Assembly (NCBI RefSeq): GCF_904424705.1
Contig: NZ_CAJGBF010000003.1
Span: 334,419-398,418 of the forward strand
Source of the DNA: Rossellomorea arthrocnemi
GTDB taxonomy: Bacteria > Bacillota > Bacilli > Bacillales > Bacillaceae_B
Reading direction: 5' to 3'
Length of the DNA stretch: 64,000 nucleotides
Shown here piece by piece: positions 50,041 through 59,046 of the stretch (the first letter of the stretch is position 1; each line of letters begins with the position of its first letter). The position numbers and the translations under genes are program-made. Below the pieces are notes generated by a model, which had not been told where the DNA came from, made no database searches, and saw only the letters and a program-made list of their open reading frames with translations.

Positions 50041-52341
50041 ATGAAACCTGAAATTAGTAATGAGCAAAAACGAGTGAACCTTGTTATTAAAAACATAATG
50101 GATCAAATCGACGCCTTGGAAACAGAAACAGGAAGACGCCAGAAGGAAGTGCTGGAGACCCGGAAACATTTCTGGGATGAAGTAAAGGTTAACACAGATA
50201 CCTTTGATGATTTTCTGGAAACCGTTATTGCCTTAAGGCAGCAAGCTCAATCGTTGACCGTTTCCGAGAGTACTCACAGACAGGCCATAAAAAAATTATC
50301 GGCCTTGCACAGAATGAAAAGGAAACCATATTTCGGTCGTATTGATTTTACTGAAGAAGGAGCTCCGACTGAAAAGGTTTATATCGGTATTTCAACTCTG
50401 ACTGATCAAAGCGGGGATGATTTTCTTATATATGATTGGCGTGCTCCAATTTCCAGTGTTTATTATGATTATCCACCCGGGCCGGCAGAATACACTACCC
50501 CGGGTGGCGTAATCCATGGAGTTGTGGAAAATAAATGGCAATATCTCATCCGGGGTGGTGTGATTGAGTCTATGTTCGATACGAGTCTTACGATTGGAGA
50601 CGAAGTTTTACAGGAAGTACTCGGTAAACGGACTGACAACTATATGCACAGCATCGTCGCCACGATTCAAAAGAAGCAGAATCAGATTATCAGGCATGAC
50701 AGTGGCAGGCTGCTCATTGTTCAAGGGGCAGCTGGAAGTGGAAAAACATCAGCTGCTTTGCAGCGGATCGCTTACCTGCTTTATAAGTATAGGGATACGT
50801 TGAAAGCTGACCAAATCGTGCTGTTCTCGCCTAATTCCATGTTCAACAGTTATGTTTCTCAAGTTCTCCCTGAATTAGGGGAAGAAAACATGGAGCAGGT
50901 CACGTTCCAGGAATATTTGGACCACCGGTTAACCAAGGAGTTTCAGGTGGAAGGTCCCTATGAACAACTGGAGTACATTTTGAGAAATGAGGATAATCGC
51001 CATATGTATGAGACGCGTACGGCCAGTATCCAATTCAAGGCATCGACTGATTTCTTTGAAGCGATTAAATCATATAGAAAATCCCTCGAGCGTTCCGGAA
51101 TGAAATTCAAAGGAATCAAGTTCAGGGGAAAGGCGATCGTCACGGCAGAAGAGATCGCCGAACGATTTTATACAAGTGATGGTTCGCTTCGCTTCCATAA
51201 CAGGCTTGAAAAGCTGACCGAATGGCTGAACAGTCAAATCGATCAAGCCGAGAAACGTGAACGGATGGAATCGTGGGTGGAAGAAGCAATCGAGTTGATG
51301 AGCAATGAGGAATATCATAAAGCACGGAAACATTTCAGAAAGAAAAACATTTCCGATGACTATGAAGTGGAGTATGAAGCACTGAGAAGATTAATGGTGC
51401 GGAAGAGATTCAAGAGGCTGCGTAAACGGATCAATTCCCTGCAATACGTGGATGTAAAAAGGATTTATCAGCAGCTCTTTGCAGACCCATTGGAAATAAG
51501 CTCATTAATGAAAGAGGAAATACCTGAAAGGTGGGAGGACATTTGCCTGTCTACTGTAAACATGCTGGATGAGGGGAAACTGAATTACGAGGATGCAACT
51601 CCTTTTTTACTATTAAAAGAGTTGATTCTCGGTTTCCAGACCAATACATCTATTAAGCATATACTCATCGACGAAGCTCAGGATTATTCACCGTTTCAAT
51701 TTGAATTCATTAAGAGGCTGTTTCCTTCAGCAAAGATGACCGTCCTTGGAGATTTCAATCAGGCCATCTTTGCTCATGCTCATAATCATGTTGACTTCAG
51801 TAAACTGACTGAGTTATATGGTCCCGATGAAACGGAACTGATTAACCTGACTCAGAGCTACCGGTCCACTAAGCCAATTATCGAATTCACCCGACGGATT
51901 GTGCCTGCTGGTGACCAAATCTCCGCTTTTGAACGGGAAGGGGAAAAACCTGCACTTAAGATGGTGACTGACAGCAATGAACTTCATTCCCATATCTCCG
52001 AAAAAATAGAGAAATGGCGGGTTAAGGGCTATCATTCTATCGCAGTAATTTGCAAAACAGCTGCAGAAAGTGAACAGGTATATGATTCCTTAAATAACGT
52101 TGAAAAAATAAAACTTATGAAAAGCGTATCTCTGGAATATGAACAGGGAGTTGTGGTTATACCCGCGTATTTAGCCAAAGGAATCGAATTCGATGCTGTC
52201 ATACTATATGACGCCTCGGCAAAGACATATGAAGACGAAAGTCTCCGAAGACTATTCTACACAGCCTGCACAAGAGCCATGCACGAACTCCAACTATACA
52301 GCATAGGCAAACCAAGCCCCTTCATAAAAAACATAGAATAA
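50041..52341 (+). CDS. helD: RNA polymerase-recycling helicase HelD
   Basis: 766-residue UvrD/Rep-like SF1 protein. An N-terminal coiled coil (about 1-100; ETETGRRQKEVLETRKHFWDEV) inserts in the RNAP secondary channel in known structures. Next comes FGRIDFTE and YIGISTLTD, Walker A VQGAAGSGKTSAAL (about 229), an inserted helical arm rich in Lys/Arg/Glu, Walker B ILIDEAQDYSPFQ (about 544), LTQSYRST and the C-terminal VIPAYLAKGIEFDAV and LFYTACTRAMHEL. It removes RNAP from DNA after termination, and some paralogues protect against rifampicin. AAGGAGTG precedes the ATG. The stop is followed by a large palindrome. Confidence 0.94.
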   Translation: MKPEISNEQKRVNLVIKNIMDQIDALETETGRRQKEVLETRKHFWDEVKVNTDTFDDFLETVIALRQQAQSLTVSESTHRQAIKKLSALHRMKRKPYFGRIDFTEEGAPTEKVYIGISTLTDQSGDDFLIYDWRAPISSVYYDYPPGPAEYTTPGGVIHGVVENKWQYLIRGGVIESMFDTSLTIGDEVLQEVLGKRTDNYMHSIVATIQKKQNQIIRHDSGRLLIVQGAAGSGKTSAALQRIAYLLYKYRDTLKADQIVLFSPNSMFNSYVSQVLPELGEENMEQVTFQEYLDHRLTKEFQVEGPYEQLEYILRNEDNRHMYETRTASIQFKASTDFFEAIKSYRKSLERSGMKFKGIKFRGKAIVTAEEIAERFYTSDGSLRFHNRLEKLTEWLNSQIDQAEKRERMESWVEEAIELMSNEEYHKARKHFRKKNISDDYEVEYEALRRLMVRKRFKRLRKRINSLQYVDVKRIYQQLFADPLEISSLMKEEIPERWEDICLSTVNMLDEGKLNYEDATPFLLLKELILGFQTNTSIKHILIDEAQDYSPFQFEFIKRLFPSAKMTVLGDFNQAIFAHAHNHVDFSKLTELYGPDETELINLTQSYRSTKPIIEFTRRIVPAGDQISAFEREGEKPALKMVTDSNELHSHISEKIEKWRVKGYHSIAVICKTAAESEQVYDSLNNVEKIKLMKSVSLEYEQGVVVIPAYLAKGIEFDAVILYDASAKTYEDESLRRLFYTACTRAMHELQLYSIGKPSPFIKNIE

Positions 52342-52348
52342 CCATTCT

Positions 52349-52426
52349 CGAGGGACGGACCTCTACTATTTAGAAAGAATCCCAATATGAAGGGATTCCC
52401 CTTTAAAATAGCAGGTCCGTCCCTCG
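52349..52426. repeat. 78-base nested palindrome of the GAGGGACGGACCT family
   Basis: Outer arms CGAGGGACGGACCT and AGGTCCGTCCCTCG (14 bp, exact) enclose a second stem GAATCCC/GGGATTC, with CTATTT/AAATAG pairing between. As single strand it could fold into one long hairpin. Longest copy of the dispersed core in the window and MITE-like in form. Confidence 0.8.
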
Positions 52427-52500
52427 CTATTCAAAAATATGGAAAAGTGGTAGTGTGTAAGTGGAGTGTTTGTCTTGTCTTATAATAAGGAGTGAAGAAA

Positions 52501-53091
52501 TTGGAGCATCAAATGAATATATTGAGGAGAATTGCTTCTAATCATGAAAACCGGAGATATATCCTAGGAGTTGACGGTTTAAGCCGCTCAGGAAAAACCA
52601 CTTGTGTCAAACAATTAAGCCACATCCTGAATAATGAAGGTCACCAATATCATATTTTTCATCTCGATGATCTTATTGTTGAACGGAAACGCAGATATGA
52701 CACAGGATTTGAAGAATGGCATGAGTACTTTCATTTGCAATGGGATGTAGAATGGATGGCGGAACATTTCTTCCGTAAACTGAAGGATAGCGAACAGCTA
52801 ACTCTCCCTTATTACCTCGACAGCAGTGATACTCATGAAAACAGGGTCATTCAGTTACCTCAGGAAGGGTTGATCATCATAGAGGGGGTATTCCTTCAAC
52901 GAAAAGAATGGAAGCATTTCTTTGATAAAATCGTCTATCTAGATTGTCCACGGAACATTAGATTTAACCGTGAATCAGTAGAAACAAAACAGAACATTTC
53001 AAAATTCGAGAATAGATACTGGAAAGCAGAGGAACATTATATCAATCATTATTATCCAGTTGAAAATGCTGATATTGTTTTTACTTCTTAA
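52501..53091 (+). CDS. Uridine-kinase-like P-loop phosphotransferase
   Basis: 196-residue ATPase. Walker A GVDGLSRSGKTTCVKQL, a hydrophobic strand FHLDDLIVERKRRYDTG like the substrate region of uridine/phosphoribulokinase types, and IIIEGVFLQRKEW near Walker B. B. subtilis-type relatives are annotated as AAA or uridine kinase family; the true substrate may be another nucleoside or small molecule. The TTG at 52501 is nine bases after AAGGAG; an in-frame ATG at 52513 is 21 bases away. It stands alone after the palindrome. Confidence 0.85.
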   Translation: MEHQMNILRRIASNHENRRYILGVDGLSRSGKTTCVKQLSHILNNEGHQYHIFHLDDLIVERKRRYDTGFEEWHEYFHLQWDVEWMAEHFFRKLKDSEQLTLPYYLDSSDTHENRVIQLPQEGLIIIEGVFLQRKEWKHFFDKIVYLDCPRNIRFNRESVETKQNISKFENRYWKAEEHYINHYYPVENADIVFTS

Positions 53092-53269
53092 AGTATGAAA
53101 CTCAATAACCTCAAAAAGAATCCCGGTATCAATACTATCCACAGGATTAGTCATCGATAAAAACATAATATATCAGAACTTAAAGGAACTGAGTAGATAA
53201 AAAAGAGTGGCTGCGAAATGAGAAGCAACACTTTCTACATCGATCGGCGCCTTGAATGGTTGCAGGGAT

Positions 53270-53305
53270 AAAAAGGTGCCCTACCTGAGGTTGGCACCTT
53301 TTTAT
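53270..53305 (+). terminator. Orphan terminator
   Basis: AAAAAGGTGCC and GGCACCTTTTT, a perfect 11-bp stem. It lies 179 bases after the kinase stop; the stretch between (53092-53269) has no convincing gene and could hold a small RNA or gene remnant. Confidence 0.85.
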
Positions 53306-53409
53306 ATAGGAAATGATTGTGTTTCAAGAAAAAATTTGGAATAATTGGAATATAGATGGTGTTAGTATCCATGCATAAATTTTAAATGTTATAGGATAGG
53401 GGCATGAGA

Positions 53410-53564
53410 ATGGGATTATCATATTGCCTTTTGTCATTTGGATGCTTGGAGTGTATCTGAATACTGTTGGTCTTTGGGAAGTGAGGCTAGGTATCGAGAG
53501 AAAAAAATACTCAATCTATATGTTCACCGGACTGGTCATAATTGCTTTACTGGCTATAGGTTAG
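53410..53564 (+). pseudogene. Small membrane protein, start displaced by a one-base indel
   Basis: A frame open to 53564 encodes two helices, IIILPFVIWMLGVYLN and IYMFTGLVIIALLAIG, with a charged middle (GIERKK). Its natural start, an ATG at 53410 just after AGGGGCATGAG, is in the wrong frame by one base at the GGG run (53412-53414). Without the shift the protein would read MGIIILPFVIW, about 51 residues. As it stands translation could begin only at a weak TTG (53424). The same kind of lesion is seen in several nearby genes. Family not recognised. Confidence 0.45.
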
Positions 53565-53699
53565 CTGATGAATAATATAGATATAACAATCAAACTATTA
53601 ATCTTATTCCCACCCATAATGGCTAAAATGCATACAACACAGAATCATATTACTATAAAATGAAAAATTGATAAGTGAGCAAAGCGGAAAGGAGTCATA

Positions 53700-53984
53700 A
53701 TGAAAACCAATAAAAAAATAAATGAAATCATGAATCCCACAGGAAATACTCCCGACACATTTGAAGATATCCTGAATCTTTCAACCAAGTGTAAATTTTC
53801 GAACTGCACCCACAATTCCGAGGCGAACTGCGCTGTGAAAGAAGCCATCATGGAAGGTGCGCTTCCAGAAGAAAGGCTAACCACCTATCTTAGGGAGAAT
53901 AACGAAGCGGTCTATGTAGCCAAACAAAAAAACAAGACGAAAGCAATCGACTATATGAAGCAGCGTAAATTGTATCGTAAGTAG
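53700..53984 (+). CDS. Orphan C-terminal zinc domain of RsgA (truncated paralogue)
   Basis: 94-residue protein corresponding only to the C-terminal part of the ribosome-assembly GTPase RsgA: FEDILNLSTKCKFSNCTHNSE plus ANCAVKEAI, with all four zinc ligands (C, C, H, C), then the helical tail ERLTTYLRENNEAV and KTKAIDYMKQRKLYRK. The OB fold and circularly permuted GTPase domain are absent. It is not obviously a broken gene: GGAAAGGAG precedes the ATG and residues 1-15 are unlike RsgA. Function as a stand-alone domain is unknown; a degraded paralogue that kept a start by chance is the alternative. Confidence 0.75.
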   Translation: MKTNKKINEIMNPTGNTPDTFEDILNLSTKCKFSNCTHNSEANCAVKEAIMEGALPEERLTTYLRENNEAVYVAKQKNKTKAIDYMKQRKLYRK

Positions 53985-54010
53985 TGCTTAGAGAAAAAAG
54001 GGGATGAACC

Positions 54011-54415
54011 ATGAAATTTTATATTGCGTCAAGCTTCAAGAATAAGGATCTCGTTCGTTACGTAAGTGAGAGGTTAAAACAGAGTAGCTTTACCCATACA
54101 TATGATTGGACCAAAAATGAACGTGCATCGACAGTTGAAGAACTGCAGCACATCGGACAAAACGAAAAGGATGCCATCATCGATTCAAATATGGTTATCA
54201 TCATATTACCGGGTGGCAAAGGGAGTCATGTCGAACTGGGGATTGCTCTGGCGCTTAGGAAGCGGGTCATTCTGTATTCTCCCAATGATGAAGTACATGA
54301 CTTTGCTAACACAACTACTTTTTACCACTTGCCTGAAGTGGAAAAGTACTCTGGCAGTATCGACAGTTTACTAGAATATGTTTTAAAGACCCCGCCAACC
54401 AGCCCCACTGATTAA
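54011..54415 (+). CDS. Nucleoside 2-deoxyribosyltransferase-like protein
   Basis: 134-residue Rossmann-like protein. FYIASSFKNKDLVRYVSERL at the N-terminus, TYDWT and IDSNMVIIILPGGKGSHVELGIALA match the nucleoside 2-deoxyribosyltransferase/DUF4406-type superfamily, whose KGSHVELG segment contacts the base. A catalytic Glu is present (VELG). Substrate unknown; possibly nucleotide salvage or an N-glycosidase. AAGGGGATG precedes the ATG, and it is 26 bases after the RsgA-like gene. Confidence 0.8.
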   Translation: MKFYIASSFKNKDLVRYVSERLKQSSFTHTYDWTKNERASTVEELQHIGQNEKDAIIDSNMVIIILPGGKGSHVELGIALALRKRVILYSPNDEVHDFANTTTFYHLPEVEKYSGSIDSLLEYVLKTPPTSPTD

Positions 54416-54460
54416 TGAATATTTGACTTTATAACCATATCGTTAGGAAGGAGACCCCCA

Positions 54461-55585
54461 TTGAAGAAAGTTAAAAAATTCAGTTTACCGAGTCAAGGAA
54501 GGATTATTGTGATCTCGGATATCCACGGCGAATTGGATCTTTTTATCAGTCTGCTGAAAAAAGTGAATTTCCGTTCGGAGGATTATTTAATCATTAATGG
54601 TGATCTTTGTGAAAAAGGAAGTAACAGTAAAGGTGTGGTCCGGTATGTCATGGATTTAACAGAGAGTAATTCTAATGTCCATGTAACGGAAGGGAATTGC
54701 GACACCATCGTCGAGGATCTTCTTCAAGAGAATCAAAAGTTGATGAACTATATAGGCACAAGAAAACACTCTATTCTAAACGAGTGGCTTGATGAAGTTG
54801 GATTTGAGATCAAAAAAAGTACGACTGTTCGGGACGTAAAAGATATTTTGACGCTTCATTTTTCCGATGAAATCAATTGGCTGCTGGAATTGCCTACAGC
54901 GATCGAAACCGATGAGTATATTTTTGTTCATGCTGGTATAGATGATAAGGAAAATTGGATTGATACAGAACGGATATCTGCGATCACGATGCCTTCATTT
55001 CTTGAGAAACACCAACGTTCAGGGAAGTATGTCATTGTCGGGCACTGGCCGGTCGTCAACTATTCTACGAACATTCCTTCCAATAATCCGATTGTGGATA
55101 ATGATAAAAAGATGATTGCCATTGATGGAGGAAACGTCATCAAATCGACAGGTCAGTTGAATGCTTTTATCATACATAGAGAAACAAGTGGAGACACTTT
55201 TTCCCATACCTATACAGATCATCATATTTCCTGTGAAGTAATGAAAGAATTTATCTCAGAACCAATGAAAGGAGCCATTTCTTACCCAAACTATGAATTG
55301 ATACCCCTTCAACCATTTGAGCACTTCACAAAGTGTAAATTGGTTGAAACCAATGAACAATTATACGTTAAAAATGAGTACATACACCACAGCGAAAAAG
55401 GAACTTTCTCGGCAAAATCGGATCTTTCTTGTGCGCAGATAAGCGTGAAGAAGGGAGAAATCATCTCTGTTGTAGACAATAGTTGTACAGGATATGACTT
55501 AATCAAGAAAAACGGGGAAGAGGGCTGGGTACTGAAAGATGTCCTTCAGCCAATGAAAAAACGAGGATTGTTACCGCTTGGTTAA
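54461..55585 (+). CDS. Calcineurin-like metallophosphoesterase with C-terminal SH3-like extension
   Basis: 374 residues. The N-terminal phosphoesterase has IIVISDIHGELDLF, IINGDLCEKGSNSKG, EGNCDTI (GNHD-like), VHAGID and VIVGHWP, the full metal-binding set of the PPP/PrpE type. After about residue 280 a separate beta-rich tail contains a Cys-containing, SH3-like strand pattern ending EEGWVLKDVLQPM. A TTG start is used, eight bases after AGGAAGGAG. Likely a protein phosphatase or diadenosine-tetraphosphatase relative; substrate unresolved. Confidence 0.87.
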   Translation: MKKVKKFSLPSQGRIIVISDIHGELDLFISLLKKVNFRSEDYLIINGDLCEKGSNSKGVVRYVMDLTESNSNVHVTEGNCDTIVEDLLQENQKLMNYIGTRKHSILNEWLDEVGFEIKKSTTVRDVKDILTLHFSDEINWLLELPTAIETDEYIFVHAGIDDKENWIDTERISAITMPSFLEKHQRSGKYVIVGHWPVVNYSTNIPSNNPIVDNDKKMIAIDGGNVIKSTGQLNAFIIHRETSGDTFSHTYTDHHISCEVMKEFISEPMKGAISYPNYELIPLQPFEHFTKCKLVETNEQLYVKNEYIHHSEKGTFSAKSDLSCAQISVKKGEIISVVDNSCTGYDLIKKNGEEGWVLKDVLQPMKKRGLLPLG

Positions 55586-55859
55586 AGAATATGACAGATG
55601 AGTAGCCATAGTAATCTAACCATTATTTCATCAGGTTTCATGTATTGGAGGATGAAATTAATCATAGTGGCTAATTCCGGCTGATTAGAAGAATTCTCTC
55701 CGGTTGGAATCATGCTTTATGGGCTTATGAATGTATGTATGTCCAATTTTGATAATGGAATGGTGATTCAATATCAACAGTGTAATAGTCATTAAAAACC
55801 AAAAACTTGAAATACTCCAGAAGGGTCAATCCGGCCCATTCATCGTCATTCTTACGGGA
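55586..55859 (+). other. Gap with an open upstream extension of the next gene
   Basis: The frame of the following hydrolase stays open back to 55767, encoding a plausible N-terminus (NSVIVIKNQKLEILQKG, GPFIVILTGMGC), but an ATG at 55755 is separated from it by an in-frame TGA at 55764-55766. Nothing else recognised in this stretch. Confidence 0.5.
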
Positions 55860-56687
55860 ATGGGCTGCTCCTTTGATGAATGGTATGAAGTCACTGAGGA
55901 GTTAAGAAAAACAACCCAAATACTGATGATTCATAGACCTGGTCTTGGTGAAAGCGATCTTGGGGATGAAATCAGGAATACGTATGCCACAGTCCAGGAT
56001 CTGTACTGCCTGCTAAAACTCCTGGGAATGAACAAGCCGTTATACTTAGTGGGACATTCCTATGGTGGATTATGCGCACAACACTTTGCCAGAGTGCACC
56101 CCGAATGGGTAGGTGGAATGGTCCTCGTGGATTCTACGTCGGTAAACTTGAAAAGACTGGATGAGCTGGAGCTGCCCACTTTGAATAAAGAGTCTGATGA
56201 AAAATGGGTAGAAAAGTGCTTGAATTATGCTTTAAAAGAGAAGGCGGAGTTAACAATGATCATCAAACCTTCACTATTAGATAAACACAAACAATTTCCT
56301 GTTTCCGTACAGCAAAGATTATTGGACTTCCAAACGAATCCCTCCCTTTATAAAGCAATGGCCTCCGAGATTCAGAACTGGAAGAAGGATGCGGAAAACA
56401 TCAAGGGTCTGGGTGGATTTCCAGATGTTCCATTGGTGGTGATCGGTCGGGATAAAGAATACACCATCCTATTGGACATGGATACTGGGATTCCAGAGTG
56501 GGAGTTAAGAAGATTTGAAGAGAAGTGGGAAGAGTTAATCAGAGAACAGGTAAAACTATCAAAAAAAGGTGAATTACGGTTTGCGAAGAGGTCTGGGCAT
56601 GCCGTTTTTCTTGACCGCCCGGATGTTTTGATTGATTCAATTCTTAAAATGGTAGATGATCCTTCTTTCAGGAGTGATGCCCGATGA
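55860..56687 (+). CDS. Alpha/beta hydrolase, N-terminus probably damaged
   Basis: 275 residues from the first ATG in the open frame. Nucleophile elbow VGHSYGGLCA, a VLVDSTS strand, acid region VVIGRDKEY and the catalytic His in KRSGHAVFLDRPD are present, so the triad is complete. The first beta strand and the oxyanion GMG lie upstream of this start (see the gap entry), so either translation begins at an unusual codon or the gene lost its start to a nonsense change. The GNAT gene overlaps its stop by ATGA. Substrate unknown. Confidence 0.7.
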   Translation: MGCSFDEWYEVTEELRKTTQILMIHRPGLGESDLGDEIRNTYATVQDLYCLLKLLGMNKPLYLVGHSYGGLCAQHFARVHPEWVGGMVLVDSTSVNLKRLDELELPTLNKESDEKWVEKCLNYALKEKAELTMIIKPSLLDKHKQFPVSVQQRLLDFQTNPSLYKAMASEIQNWKKDAENIKGLGGFPDVPLVVIGRDKEYTILLDMDTGIPEWELRRFEEKWEELIREQVKLSKKGELRFAKRSGHAVFLDRPDVLIDSILKMVDDPSFRSDAR

Positions 56688-57262
56688 ATAGTATTGAAAT
56701 TGGCAGACCAAGAACAGACGACTATAAGGAACTGACCGAATTTTTCAGTACAGTCATAAAAGATACCTTTGCCAAAGAGGGATTGTCTTCTCTTCATGAT
56801 GATCTAAAGAATGAAATAGTAACCAAGAGCACTTATTTACATTCTGACTATGATAGCAACGGCGCAGACAGATATTTTTTGATAGCAAAAAAGGGTGAAA
56901 AGATTGTGGGGACAATAGAATACGGTCATTCCAGTGATCTGATCTATCGCACGACAGATGGTGCCTTAAAGGACGTTTATGAGATCGGAACAGTATTCGT
57001 CCATCCACGGTACCAAAGTCGTGGAATCGGTTCGCTCCTTTTGAACATCATGGTCCTTACTTTGATGAATCGGGGTATTGAAGAGTTTTGCATAGATAGT
57101 GGATATGCTAACGCTCAAAGGGTATGGACAAGAAAATTCGGAAGTCCCGATTATTGGTTGAAGGATTATTGGGGGAAAGGTTACGATCAAATGATTTGGA
57201 GGAGGAATGTAAGAGATGTTCCCATAAAATTCAGGAGCAACCTGAATGGAGATATATCATAG
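56684..57262 (+). CDS. GNAT N-acetyltransferase
   Basis: 192 residues. The acetyl-CoA loop is HPRYQSRGIGSLLLNIMVL (motif A, R/QxxGxG/A form) and the fold ends WTRKFGSPDYWLKDYWG, typical of small-molecule or peptide acetyltransferases. It begins in an ATGA overlap with the hydrolase, so the two are translationally coupled. Substrate unknown. Confidence 0.88.
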   Translation: MNSIEIGRPRTDDYKELTEFFSTVIKDTFAKEGLSSLHDDLKNEIVTKSTYLHSDYDSNGADRYFLIAKKGEKIVGTIEYGHSSDLIYRTTDGALKDVYEIGTVFVHPRYQSRGIGSLLLNIMVLTLMNRGIEEFCIDSGYANAQRVWTRKFGSPDYWLKDYWGKGYDQMIWRRNVRDVPIKFRSNLNGDIS

Positions 57263-57270
57263 GGGGTACT

Positions 57271-58287
57271 ATGAAACCGCAAACTATCAATATCCAAAAG
57301 CAAATGGAAGATGATCAAATTGCAGGAGTCAGCATGGTAATCATCAAGGGCTCTACCATAAGTAAAGTCGACTGCTTTGGTTCCCTTGAGTTAAGAACGA
57401 ATAGACGGGTGAAACGGGATTCAATTTTTAATGCAAGTTCGATCAGTAAGTTTTTCACCTCTATATTAGTGATGACCCTATCGGAACAGGGCATTCTCGA
57501 TATAGATGAGAATATTAACAAGTATCTGTCATCTTGGAAGATCCCGATGAATCCATTTAGTAGTTTCATCACTTTGAGACATTTACTCAGCCACCACTCA
57601 GGGATTGTAGATCCAGAAGGCGGCTTTCCTGAAATCATGCCCATGTTCGATGCTCCTTCAATGGTCGAGATACTGGAGGGGAAAACAGCCTATTGTGAAA
57701 CCCCTATTGAAGTAAAGTATGAGCCCGGAAGTGAATTTCTTTATTCGGATGCTGGTTTTTGTATCATTCAGCTTGTGGTTGAGGGAGCATTGGGAAATTC
57801 CTTTGAAGAGGTAATGAAAGAATATTTATTTTTGCCACTTCAATTAAATAATAGTACTTTTCGTCTGCCACAATCCAAAGATCAGTTCTCTTGTGGTCAC
57901 ACTAAAAATGGAGAATTGGTAAATGGTAAATACACCATTTATCCCTATCCTGCTGCTTCCGGGTTATGGACCACCCCAACAGATGTGGCTCTCTTGGTAG
58001 TGGAGTTAATGAAGGCCCTTAAAGGAAAAAGTAATCATCTCTCATCCATCAATGCCAAAGAGATGATAAAACCCCAAGGTGGAAAAGAATGGAGTGGGCT
58101 TGGTGTTTTTCTTGATAGTCATGAAAAGGGGATTGAAATTAGTTCACTCGGTTGGGGAGTCGGCTTTCAGTGTATGATGGTGGCATTTCCTCTTGAAGAG
58201 GCTGGTCTGGTGATTATGACGAATACAGACACGGGTGTTCATCAGCTGAAAGGGCTTATTGGTGAAGTATACAGAGCGTATTATTGA
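57271..58287 (+). CDS. Beta-lactamase-family serine hydrolase
   Basis: 338 residues, no signal peptide. SxxK is SISK in FNASSISKFFTSILV, followed by LRHLLSHHSGIVDPEGG; the second motif is YSD (FLYSDAGFCIIQ) rather than YxN, and the third is a GWGVGF glycine-rich strand in place of HxG. These changes suggest an esterase or peptidase rather than a lactamase. AGGGGGT lies before the ATG at 57271; the longer reading overlaps the GNAT gene. Third gene of a probable coupled run. Confidence 0.85.
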   Translation: MKPQTINIQKQMEDDQIAGVSMVIIKGSTISKVDCFGSLELRTNRRVKRDSIFNASSISKFFTSILVMTLSEQGILDIDENINKYLSSWKIPMNPFSSFITLRHLLSHHSGIVDPEGGFPEIMPMFDAPSMVEILEGKTAYCETPIEVKYEPGSEFLYSDAGFCIIQLVVEGALGNSFEEVMKEYLFLPLQLNNSTFRLPQSKDQFSCGHTKNGELVNGKYTIYPYPAASGLWTTPTDVALLVVELMKALKGKSNHLSSINAKEMIKPQGGKEWSGLGVFLDSHEKGIEISSLGWGVGFQCMMVAFPLEEAGLVIMTNTDTGVHQLKGLIGEVYRAYY

Positions 58288-58340
58288 GGGTTCCAAGAAG
58301 ACAATATCTGATTTTTCGTATTGATAGGGGGAAAGTGGAG

Positions 58341-58796
58341 ATGTATCAGTATTTCAACGGCTTAATCATTAGAGAAGGAACTAATGGAGTACCCGCTCAT
58401 TATGTTGAAGCCTTATTTGAAGATGCCGGCTGGGTTAAAAATACACCGACATGGCAGAAAGAAAAGTTTTCGTTGATATTCACCAACTCCACCTGGGCAT
58501 TCACTGTTTGGGATCATGACAAGATGATTGGCATGGTGAGGGTTATTTCAGATAAAATCATGGCTGCTACTATCATGGATCTCGTGGTTTTATCCGAATA
58601 TCAAGGCAAGGGGATCGGAAAGAAACTTGTTGAACTTTGTGTAAGTCAATTACCCCATGGAGATTGGTTCGCCCATACCTCTGCAAACAATTTCAAATTC
58701 TATGAATCGTGTGGATTCGAAGTGAAAGATTTAACTGAAAATGGCACATGTGCCTATTATGGTTACATTCAGGCACGTAGGGATGGTCATCGATGA
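58341..58796 (+). CDS. GNAT N-acetyltransferase
   Basis: 151 residues. Motif A is VLSEYQGKGIGKKLVELCV, with AHTSANNFKFYESCGFEVK downstream, the usual acetyl-CoA and C-terminal elements. The first strands (STWAFTVWDHDKMIGMVRVI) fit the family. AGGGGGAAAG precedes the ATG at 58341; the upstream in-frame reading starts inside the hydrolase end. Substrate unknown. Confidence 0.85.
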   Translation: MYQYFNGLIIREGTNGVPAHYVEALFEDAGWVKNTPTWQKEKFSLIFTNSTWAFTVWDHDKMIGMVRVISDKIMAATIMDLVVLSEYQGKGIGKKLVELCVSQLPHGDWFAHTSANNFKFYESCGFEVKDLTENGTCAYYGYIQARRDGHR

Positions 58797-58828
58797 ACAC
58801 CATGAAAAAGGATCTATCTGTTTACTAA

Positions 58829-59016
58829 CAGAGGGTCCCCTTCGCATTCGGTCCTCACTTTCCAGTCGCTACACTTTTGGTAACTGCTATTACCATTGGT
58901 CCATTTGAAAAAGAGAAGAATCCATGGACTTTTATAGTGGGAATAGTTATGTCGTTCCCAGGTTTATAGTAGCTGGAGTGGTTCATGACTTGAAACTAAA
59001 GTATGGAAAATTATAG
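58829..59016 (+). pseudogene. Membrane-protein remnant with a frameshift
   Basis: Begins after an in-frame TAA with no start codon: VATLLVTAITIGPFEKEKNP, WTFIVGIVMSFPGL, then a stop; one base later the neighbouring frame continues VAGVVHDLKLKYGKL to 59016. Together they look like the last two helices of a small integral membrane protein. 5' end missing plus a one-base shift near 58973. Confidence 0.45.
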
Positions 59017-59046
59017 ATGTAAAAATCCTATTTAGGGGAGAATCTT

